A stretch of 64,000 nucleotides of DNA from the NCBI RefSeq assembly GCF_039521565.1, contig NZ_BAAACP010000007.1:1-64000 (forward strand). The letters are read 5' to 3'. Source of the DNA: Paraclostridium tenue. Lineage in GTDB: Bacteria > Bacillota > Clostridia > Peptostreptococcales > Peptostreptococcaceae. Numbering within the stretch: the stretch's first letter is position 1; each line of letters begins with the position of its first letter. The translations under genes and the position numbers were made by a program. The notes beneath the pieces are model-generated. The model was given only the letters and a program-made list of their open reading frames with translations. It had not been told where the DNA came from and searched no databases. Below are positions 1 to 6,204 of this stretch, piece by piece.

Positions 1-99
1 AGCTAATGGGAAATATGCACCTAATCCTACACCTGATACAACTACTGAAACTGCCATTGTAGCTGTTCCTGGAAGACCTGCTATACCAAGTGAAGATAT
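1..99 (-). pseudogene. C-terminal part of dicarboxylate/cation symporter, displaced by the prophage (runs off window)
   Basis: Read on the - strand from the 28-bp core into the left edge, this encodes ISSLGIAGL then PGTATMAVSVVVSGVGLG and AYFPLA, which is the second re-entrant hairpin (HP2) of the DAACS/glutamate transporter fold. It continues exactly, and in frame, the protein that breaks off at 35783 on the other side of the prophage. No start codon in this frame lies upstream, so the fragment is probably untranslated in the lysogen. The remaining C-terminus lies outside the window. Confidence 0.88.
72..99. other. attL core (28-bp direct repeat)
   Basis: Identical over 28 bases to 35783-35810, with different bases immediately on both sides (g/a on the left, c/t on the right). 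The core codes for the start of HP2 of the symporter. Bases 1-71 are host gene and 100 onward is element DNA. Confidence 0.93.
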
Positions 100-441
100 C
101 TATCCATACTAGTTATTTCAATGGATTCGGTAGTTTTTAACTATGATTTAACGATAATTTAGATAAGAATTTAGACATTATATTTTCTATTGACGACAAA
201 ATGGATACAAATTTGATGTCATGGTGTTTGATTAAAATAGTAGTTCCAAAATGTTATTAAATAAAATAACAGGTAAAAATAGAAGAAGCCCTTATCTACT
301 GCGAATAGATAAGAGCCACACAAAAAAACATTACTAACTAATTTTCAAGTTATTAATAGTATAACAAATTAGATAAATACTATGCAAGCTTAATTTTTAT
401 AGTGGCTTTAGGTTTCTTCTATTCAATAGGAGAATGAAAAA
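100..441. other. Element left-end leader, no gene seen
   Basis: This 342-base AT-rich stretch has no credible ORF. It holds two hairpins: a small one at 254-270 (GTTATT/AATAAC arms) and one at 291-313 with arms CTTATCTA and TAGATAAG around a 7-base loop. It probably contains the arm-type integrase sites, the promoter of the rep gene and possibly a terminator facing attL. These roles are inferred from position only. Confidence 0.4.
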
Positions 442-1416
442 ATGAGTACAAAAAATAAAAGATTTAATATAAGTCAAGAATTAGAAAAATTATACATAGA
501 AATACCATCAGCATTAATATATGAACCAAAATATAAACCAAATAAAGAAGTTGGTAAAAAAGGACTTTCTAATGATGCTAAGATGCTTTATGGTATTTTA
601 TTAGAAAGAACTCGTCTATCTGTATGGAATGCTACTGAAAAAAATGATACTAGATTTATAGATGAAAACGGAGATATATTTATTTACTTTGATGATAAAT
701 CTATAGCTGAAATATTAAACCTATCTGAGAAAAAAGGTAGAGATGTAAAAAAAGAATTGGTAAGTTATAATCTACTTGAAGAAATAAGACAAGGTTTAGG
801 TAAAGCTAATAGACTTTACTTAAATATAGTTGAAACGAATAAAGAAAATATAAATTTGTATAGAAGTGAATTTAAAAAAGTAGTTGCTGATAAAAAGGAA
901 TCAGAAAGATTAAGAATTGAGAAATACAGAAAAGAAAAGGCTGAAACCGTTGAAAATACTTTGAACGGCAAAATTGACCGTACTTGTACAGTCGAAAATT
1001 CAGTACTTGTACAGTCAGATTTACTGTCAAGTAATAAAGAATTGAGTAAGACTGATTTTAGTAAGACTGAATTTAAAAAATCAGTTGTTGTTATAAATGG
1101 CATTGAAAAGAAAAAAACAAAAGCTTATGAAATACAACTTGATGAAACTAAAACTACTCAAGAAAAAATACAACTATTAAGTGGTATTCAATATATGACT
1201 GAACATACAAAAGCTCTTATGTATAAATTTATAGAATTTAATATACTTGTTTCAGAAGCACAAATAAAAATGTTAAATGAATGTGTTTATGATATAGCTA
1301 TTAAATCAATAGACTTAACAATAGCAAAAGCTGGAATGACATTCTCTTACTTCTATGAGATTTATTTATCTAAAGAGCAAGAAGATATAGCTTTAGTTGC
1401 TAATTGGGAATGGTAA
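442..1416 (+). CDS. RepA_N-type replication initiator
   Basis: A 324-aa protein starting at an ATG behind AGGAG. The N-terminal ~130 residues match the RepA_N domain of low-GC Gram-positive plasmids and some phages: a conserved opening of the type 'YIEIPSALIYEPKY' is followed by 'LSNDAKMLYGILLERTRLS', with a winged-helix core around residues 45-125. The middle (about 150-190) is a highly charged linker, and the C-terminal ~110 residues form a separate helical domain. RepA_N proteins bind an origin that often lies within their own gene and recruit the host replisome. It is the only replication-initiator candidate in the element and leads a short + strand gene cluster. Its presence suggests the element can, or once could, replicate as a plasmid. 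Confidence 0.82.
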   Translation: MSTKNKRFNISQELEKLYIEIPSALIYEPKYKPNKEVGKKGLSNDAKMLYGILLERTRLSVWNATEKNDTRFIDENGDIFIYFDDKSIAEILNLSEKKGRDVKKELVSYNLLEEIRQGLGKANRLYLNIVETNKENINLYRSEFKKVVADKKESERLRIEKYRKEKAETVENTLNGKIDRTCTVENSVLVQSDLLSSNKELSKTDFSKTEFKKSVVVINGIEKKKTKAYEIQLDETKTTQEKIQLLSGIQYMTEHTKALMYKFIEFNILVSEAQIKMLNECVYDIAIKSIDLTIAKAGMTFSYFYEIYLSKEQEDIALVANWEW

Positions 1417-1437
1417 AATAAATTTAGGAGGTTTATT

Positions 1438-2040
1438 ATGACTTACGATATGCAATACTTTACAAAAAATAGAAAGCTCAAACTAGAAGAATATGACGAT
1501 CAAGGTAACTTAATTGATACCATAGAATTTGATAATAATGAATTAGGTAATTTTCTAATATCAAAAATAAGTTCTTATAACGGTTTTTCTGTCTCTAGAT
1601 ATGCAGAAAGACATTATTTCAAAGGTCAACAATTAGAATTATTTAAACAAATATTATGGGCAACAGGTTATGGAGGAGACCTTCTAACACCTGAAAATAT
1701 AAAAACTATTGAAGATATATTTAAAAATAATACTTTGCCCCAAATTAAATTTGCTTTAAATTTAAAAAACTATATATATGACGATATAAGCTTAAATTTT
1801 AGTATGTCTGATTCAAGTAAGATTAAAAATTTAAATTTTTATCAGATATTAGAATGGACTAGTACATCACCTGGCATTTGGTATGCTATAGATGACAAAG
1901 GAAATAAAGGAATGGCTTATTTAAAAGAACCTACTAAAAAACAAGCTAAATATCAAAGAAGTAAGAACGGAAAGCGAATAGTATTTTTAAGTTTTAAAGA
2001 CTGGAAAGAACATTTAGTTTTAGAAGATGAATTAAAATAA
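1438..2040 (+). CDS. Hypothetical protein, early region
   Basis: A 200-aa protein 21 bases downstream of the rep gene, with a strong TAGGAGG ribosome binding site, so probably co-transcribed with it. It is acidic in the N-terminal half and has a Lys/Arg-rich C-terminal segment around residues 165-185. No transmembrane segment, signal peptide or known motif was recognised. The position suggests a role in replication or copy control, but no function can be assigned. Confidence 0.7.
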   Translation: MTYDMQYFTKNRKLKLEEYDDQGNLIDTIEFDNNELGNFLISKISSYNGFSVSRYAERHYFKGQQLELFKQILWATGYGGDLLTPENIKTIEDIFKNNTLPQIKFALNLKNYIYDDISLNFSMSDSSKIKNLNFYQILEWTSTSPGIWYAIDDKGNKGMAYLKEPTKKQAKYQRSKNGKRIVFLSFKDWKEHLVLEDELK

Positions 2041-2064
2041 ATTTAAATAAAGGGGTTTTGATAT

Positions 2065-2277
2065 ATGAAATATGGAATAAGAAAACCAAGTTTAAAGAAA
2101 ATAGTTATCGGTAGAACTACCAATAGTACTAATAGAACTATTAAAAAATCTGTTATACCTGGTTATAGTTGCAGAGGTATTGGATGGATTAAAAATCCTA
2201 AACATGCTGCTTATAATTATACATATAACAAATCCACTTTTTCAATATGGGATTTAATTTCCACTATATTCAAGTAG
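2065..2277 (+). CDS. Small basic conserved phage-type protein
   Basis: A 70-aa, strongly basic protein (start MKYGIRKPSLKK, later GWIKNPKHAAYN) preceded by AAAGGGG. From memory, small proteins beginning MKYGIRKPS..K and containing a GWI.NPK.A.YN stretch are common in clostridial phages and mobile elements, without known function. The basic, Gly/Asn-rich composition would suit a nucleic-acid binding role, which is inference. It lies in the same + strand run as the rep gene. Confidence 0.72.
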   Translation: MKYGIRKPSLKKIVIGRTTNSTNRTIKKSVIPGYSCRGIGWIKNPKHAAYNYTYNKSTFSIWDLISTIFK

Positions 2278-2329
2278 TTAGGTTTAAATAATATAAGATT
2301 TGTTCACAATTACCATATTAGGTGATGAA

Positions 2330-2437
2330 ATGGACTATGTACAATTATTTTTATTAGCTATTACTACTCTACTTTGGGTATGTGAGGCGATATTAATATA
2401 TTTATTAATCAACTATGGCAATTGTGAAATTTTATAA
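2330..2437 (+). CDS. Small single-span membrane peptide
   Basis: A 35-codon ORF from ATG (weak AGGTG five bases upstream) to TAA, 11 bases before the next gene's start. Nearly all of it is one hydrophobic helix (LFLLAITTLLW ... ILIYLLI), typical of the tiny membrane proteins scattered through phage early regions. Its fit between two same-strand genes supports it. No homology is recognised. Confidence 0.45.
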   Translation: MDYVQLFLLAITTLLWVCEAILIYLLINYGNCEIL

Positions 2438-2448
2438 AGGAGACGCTT

Positions 2449-2697
2449 ATGAAAAACAATATTTATATAAAATCAATTGAACATGAAATATGCTCACTCA
2501 AAGACGAGGTACAAGTTTATGAAAAAGATGTTAAAGAACTTAATGAGGCTATTGCTATAAGTGATCTTCAAATACAATCTGCAATTTTCGCCAAAGATAA
2601 CTATGTTAGTGCATTAAATGAATATACTGAAAAATTAAAAATCTCTAGAGAAAAGTTAAATATTCTTGAAAAAATAAAATATAGAGTTGAAAATTAA
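2449..2697 (+). CDS. Small coiled-coil protein
   Basis: An 82-aa protein with AAAGGAG upstream of its ATG. Almost the whole length shows heptad-like spacing of Ile/Leu/Val with Glu and Lys (residues about 8-75), predicting one long coiled coil. It closes the rep-led + strand cluster, just before a repeat-rich non-coding segment. No family is recognised; small coiled-coil proteins of this kind are frequent in phage early regions. Confidence 0.62.
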   Translation: MKNNIYIKSIEHEICSLKDEVQVYEKDVKELNEAIAISDLQIQSAIFAKDNYVSALNEYTEKLKISREKLNILEKIKYRVEN

Positions 2698-2700
2698 TTT

Positions 2701-2908
2701 AGATTTATATCTATTGTTAAATCAATTAATATAAATCTAAATTAATTGATTTGTATATTGATATATTACTTTACTTATCAACTCCTAAACTTATTGACTT
2801 ATTGATTAATCAACTTGTTAATTAATATACAACTATATAAACAAATTAACTGATTAATGAAGTAATATATCAATATATCAATACATTAATACATTAATAC
2901 ATTAATTT
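2701..2908. repeat. Nested inverted repeats and tandem 8-mers (candidate origin)
   Basis: Contains a perfect 10-bp inverted repeat (2701-2710/2729-2738), an overlapping 12-bp inverted repeat (AAATCAATTAAT ending near 2731, against 2742-2753), an 18-bp perfect inverted repeat (2754-2771/2860-2877) and five consecutive 8-bp units from 2864 to 2903 (AATATATC twice, then AATACATT three times). It lies between the convergent ends of the rep cluster and a - strand gene. Iterons, AT-richness and strand symmetry are features of replication origins; that role is inferred. Confidence 0.7.
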
Positions 2909-2994
2909 ACATACAAAGTAAAATATGAATACTATATTTGAAATTTTAAATATATAGTTATTCCAAAGTTCAAAATGTAGTATTCATGTGATTT

Positions 2995-3630
2995 TTAATA
3001 ATATATTGCAAAATGTAGTTTATCCTCTTTAGCTCCTACAAACATGCATCTATAATCTATATCTTTATTGCATCCTATTATGTTTACTTTTAACTTTTCA
3101 TATGATTGAGAATAATTATACTCTATATCCAGTGTCTTTGCTGGTATATTAACTTTCTTCAAAAAAGGAAAGTATAAAAATCTATTATCATTTATATAAG
3201 GATTGATACCTGTACTTTGACCTAATTGCATAACTTGACAAAATGTATCTATACAGTTAAACCAGCATAATATATACGCATTCTTTCCCTTATTACCTAA
3301 TACGATTTCATCTTCAATCCAGTTAAATTGAGACTTATGTTCTTTCCAAGGTTTTCTATTTGATGGATTCCCCTTGTCACTTTTATAACTTTTTAAATAA
3401 TGTATGGATATGTTAAAGTCATTATTAGTAACAATAATATTATTGTCCTTATAATGTACTTTACTTTTAAATGTATTTCCTATCCTATTACACATATCAG
3501 CCTGACTGAATTGTTCATTTGCAATTTTTCTTAATTCTTCATTACTATCTACCTGGCTGTATTCTTCATTAAATTCATCAATTATTAATTGACAAACAAT
3601 CTTAAGATAATCCTCTATTTTTGGTTTCAT
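2995..3630 (-). CDS. Hypothetical protein
   Basis: A 211-aa soluble protein on the opposite strand to its neighbours, with a GGGG-type ribosome binding site. There is an acidic helical N-terminus (about 1-60), then a mixed region rich in Tyr, Asn and Trp with several scattered cysteines (46, 122, 127, 186, 194). No transmembrane helix or known motif was recognised. It diverges from the AbrB-like gene across a ~165-base promoter region. Lone opposite-strand genes in prophages are often accessory cargo, but nothing here shows a function. Confidence 0.62.
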   Translation of the reverse strand: MKPKIEDYLKIVCQLIIDEFNEEYSQVDSNEELRKIANEQFSQADMCNRIGNTFKSKVHYKDNNIIVTNNDFNISIHYLKSYKSDKGNPSNRKPWKEHKSQFNWIEDEIVLGNKGKNAYILCWFNCIDTFCQVMQLGQSTGINPYINDNRFLYFPFLKKVNIPAKTLDIEYNYSQSYEKLKVNIIGCNKDIDYRCMFVGAKEDKLHFAIYY

Positions 3631-3730
3631 CTCAATGTCATTCCCCCTATAATTTAAAATGTATTTACTTTAAATTATACCAATATTTCAAATCTAATTG
3701 GCATAATTTGTAAAATTTTATCCAACTATA

Positions 3731-3759
3731 TTGACGTGCCGACTTTTATGTAGTATATT
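3731..3759 (+). promoter_or_regulatory. Sigma-A-type promoter for the AbrB-like gene
   Basis: TTGACG at 3731-3736, a 17-base spacer and TATATT at 3754-3759, ending about 35 bases before the TTG start at 3795. This is one of the best promoter matches in the element. Confidence 0.72.
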
Positions 3760-3794
3760 TATATTAAACAAGTTAATAAAATGAGGTGAATAAC

Positions 3795-3965
3795 TTGAAA
3801 GAAGAAAGAAATCTTAAAATAAGTTTCACAACATCAGGATCTGGTTCTGAATCAACAAGAATTGCTCTACCTATAAAATGGATAAGAGAATTAGGAATTG
3901 ATAAAGAAAATCGTGAAGTAATTGCTATACTTGATGATGATAAGATTATTGTTAAGAAAAAGTAA
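3795..3965 (+). CDS. AbrB/MazE/SpoVT-type DNA-binding protein (TTG start)
   Basis: A 56-aa protein. The start is TTG at 3795, seven bases after GAGGTG; no ATG fits. It reads as a swapped-hairpin AbrB domain: a TRIALPIKWIRELGI core (about residues 22-36) followed by EVIAILDDDKIIVKK, the paired beta-hairpin that ends such domains. Members of this family are antitoxins or transition-state-type regulators that bind AT-rich operators as dimers. A toxin gene would be expected next to it; the following ORFs (38 and 120 aa) do not resemble a known toxin. It is driven by the promoter at 3731. Confidence 0.72.
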   Translation: MKEERNLKISFTTSGSGSESTRIALPIKWIRELGIDKENREVIAILDDDKIIVKKK

Positions 3966-3971
3966 ACCTAT

Positions 3972-3993
3972 CCCTACTCATTTGAGGGTAGGG
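3972..3993 (+). terminator. Hairpin after the AbrB-like gene
   Basis: CCCTAC and GTAGGG arms around TCATTTGAGG, seven bases after the stop codon. It lacks a clear T-run, so it may be a weak terminator or an mRNA-stabilising end. Confidence 0.4.
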
Positions 3994-4113
3994 AAATACA
4001 CCTCAAAATAAAAAGGCACTACAGTTAATATAACTTATAGCACCTACACTCAAATAGATTATAACTTATATTCTCTGTAGTTGTCAAATTAAATCAACAT
4101 CGGAGGGATGAAA

Positions 4114-4230
4114 TTGCTACTCAAAAACATAAACCTTATTACTTTAGAAAAAGCACTTCTCTACAATAAACAACTTAAATTCGCTTTTACAGTTAAACAC
4201 AATAAGGTCATATTAAAATTTGATAAATAA
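4114..4230 (+). CDS. Small hypothetical protein (TTG start)
   Basis: An ORF of 38 codons if begun at TTG 4114, or 40 if at ATG 4108. A strong GGAGG at 4102-4106 sits seven bases from the TTG but only one base from the ATG, so TTG is favoured. The product is basic and partly hydrophobic. The stop is 20 bases before the next start, consistent with an operon. The function is unknown, and a small leader peptide is also possible. Confidence 0.4.
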   Translation: MLLKNINLITLEKALLYNKQLKFAFTVKHNKVILKFDK

Positions 4231-4250
4231 TTTGGAGGTATGAGTTACAA

Positions 4251-4613
4251 ATGATTTATAATGGATTAGAACTTGGCAATAGAATAGAAAGAAATAAGTT
4301 AAGAATTAACTTAATAAAAAATAATGATTTAAAAAAAGTTTCAATATTATTTAAAAAAGTTCAGTATTGTATAGAAAATAAATTTTTATTTGAATTAAAG
4401 ATGATATTACAAGATGAATTATACTTCGAAATAATACCTAACAAGTTTTTAGATAACTTAGTAAATACGTATAATAAAATAGATAAATCTATCCGGAATC
4501 AATATATTAATGAGCTTAAACAAAGTTATATGATCAGAGGAACAAAAGGTATAAGATTTAGTTTAGGTGGTATTATAAATAAATTCGCTAATGCAAACCA
4601 AACAAATAGCTAG
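4251..4613 (+). CDS. Hypothetical protein
   Basis: A 120-aa basic, mostly helical protein with GGAGG about 12 bases upstream of the ATG. It has no cysteines except one (Cys 39), no transmembrane segment and no family motif that I recognise; the C-terminus (RGTKGIRFSLGGIINKF) is glycine-rich. It follows the AbrB-like gene and a tiny ORF and is closed by a strong terminator at 4640. A partner role with the AbrB-like protein is possible but unsupported. Confidence 0.55.
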   Translation: MIYNGLELGNRIERNKLRINLIKNNDLKKVSILFKKVQYCIENKFLFELKMILQDELYFEIIPNKFLDNLVNTYNKIDKSIRNQYINELKQSYMIRGTKGIRFSLGGIINKFANANQTNS

Positions 4614-4639
4614 GCTATTTAAATTTTATAAAATTATAT

Positions 4640-4673
4640 AAAGACTATACCTAATTGTATAGTCTTTATATTT
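4640..4673. terminator. Bidirectional intrinsic terminator
   Basis: A perfect 11-bp stem (AAAGACTATAC 4640-4650 with GTATAGTCTTT 4657-4667), followed by a T-rich stretch, between the convergent 4251-4613 (+) and 4694-6025 (-) genes. Confidence 0.75.
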
Positions 4674-4693
4674 ATAGTAACGTAATTCTAAAA

Positions 4694-6025
4694 TTAATTT
4701 AACTCAGTTATAGTATTTTTAAAATAAACATTCAGTAATTCTGGTGTCTTTATAAACTTTAAATTTATGTTTCTTGAGTAATTTGATAGTTCATCTCCAA
4801 AAGTAATAACAGAATCGAATGTCTTTTTAAAAGATAATTTATCTTCCTCTGAGAAATAGCAATAAACTATTGTTGGATTTATTATATTCGCAAAGAAGAA
4901 TCCTGTCATAAGTGTTCTAAGTATATGTTGGTCATTTTGTATATTCATGCCAAATATAACAAATGTATCAAGATTTTTATTTTTAATTGTATTCTCTAGT
5001 ATTTTTTTATAGCTTTCTTCTTTTTTATTATAATCATATTTTTGAGATAGATTATTAATAATTTGTCTCATAGTCTTATTTATAAGGTAATCTCCGACAA
5101 GTATATTAGAAAAGCTTACATAATCTCCATCTCCAAATTCCATCCCTAATGTTTGATTATACACATACTCTTTTTCATTAATTATAAACTTACCATGTAA
5201 GTGGTGAATTTCTCTATTAGTCATAAGCTTTTCTAATAAAATATCATAATTCAAAGTAAATATTTCTTCATATTTTGATAAAAAACATTTTATTTTATCT
5301 GCGTTTAGATTTTTAATATTATTTAAATTTGATAAATTTAAATGTTTACCTTCTGAGAATATTGCAATAGAAAATAACATCCTATAATAATTATTGAATC
5401 CACTTGAATATACAAAATCTTCGCATCTTTCCATTAAAGTATTTTGTTGAGTTAAATTAATCATATCTTCAGATCCAACTTTAATCAAAGTTATAAAAGA
5501 ATTACACTCCGGAAATTCATAATCACTAGGATTAAGTAAGTATATTGCAAAATAAAAATATATTAATATCGGCCAATATTCTATATTTATACTTCTAACT
5601 CCATAATTTTTCCCTACATTGTATAATTCTTTTAACATTGTTAGTTGATTTTCCCCAAAAACAAGTTCTCTTATTAATTCATTATCTTTTATTTGATTAA
5701 GTAAACTATCATTTGTTATAATTGTTTCTGCAAATTTAAGTCCATCGTCAAATATTTTATAAAATTGTTTCTCATTAAAATTTCTAGTATAACTTAAAAT
5801 ATTATTAAAGTTTTTTTTATATTGACTTTTTAAAATTTTATTTTTAACCTTTGGATTAATATCAAATATAGATTTGTATATTACTTTTTTATGAGATTCA
5901 TATAATCTTTCAAATATATTTCTAAAATCATCGTCAAAATTCATGCTAAATCCATTTCCACATAAAAAAGCACATCTATTGTTAGATAATATTTCATCTA
6001 ATTCTAAAATATTTATTTCACTCAT
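4694..6025 (-). CDS. SIR2/DUF4917-like protein, candidate anti-phage effector
   Basis: A 443-aa protein behind GAGGTGG. Residues 20-27 (FLCGNGFS) resemble the SIR2 nucleotide-binding loop. Residues 257-261 (TLNYD), 275-278 (HLHG) and 357-366 (VIFGMN..ND) match the later motifs of SIR2-like/DUF4917 proteins, in which a conserved Asn, His and Asp line the NAD pocket. Bacterial SIR2-like effectors in defence systems degrade NAD+ on infection; applying that here is inference. It sits alone between the tail genes and the rep region, exactly where tail-tip and lysis genes normally lie. It has its own terminator and start signal, so it is probably expressed in the lysogen as cargo. No obvious partner gene adjoins it. 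Confidence 0.62.
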   Translation of the reverse strand: MSEINILELDEILSNNRCAFLCGNGFSMNFDDDFRNIFERLYESHKKVIYKSIFDINPKVKNKILKSQYKKNFNNILSYTRNFNEKQFYKIFDDGLKFAETIITNDSLLNQIKDNELIRELVFGENQLTMLKELYNVGKNYGVRSINIEYWPILIYFYFAIYLLNPSDYEFPECNSFITLIKVGSEDMINLTQQNTLMERCEDFVYSSGFNNYYRMLFSIAIFSEGKHLNLSNLNNIKNLNADKIKCFLSKYEEIFTLNYDILLEKLMTNREIHHLHGKFIINEKEYVYNQTLGMEFGDGDYVSFSNILVGDYLINKTMRQIINNLSQKYDYNKKEESYKKILENTIKNKNLDTFVIFGMNIQNDQHILRTLMTGFFFANIINPTIVYCYFSEEDKLSFKKTFDSVITFGDELSNYSRNINLKFIKTPELLNVYFKNTITELN

Positions 6026-6204
6026 AATACCACCTCAGTCATATTTAATTAAATCCTCTTGTTTTGTTCCCAATTTATGTTAAAAATATTATACAACATT
6101 TCTCATAAAAACACTAACATATATATTAATATGATTAAGCAAACAAAAGTAAATTATTTTAATGTGGTCTTAATTAAGTCTACTATTTTTAATTTTTTAT
6201 TAAA

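Noticed and set aside
2864..2906. CRISPR-like spaced repeats
   Set aside because: The 8-bp units are contiguous, with no spacers; no cas gene is present. They are tandem iteron-type repeats.
4019..4080. CTACAG / CTGTAG inverted repeat after the AbrB-like gene
   Set aside because: Arms of only six bases 50 bases apart; expected by chance in such AT-rich DNA.
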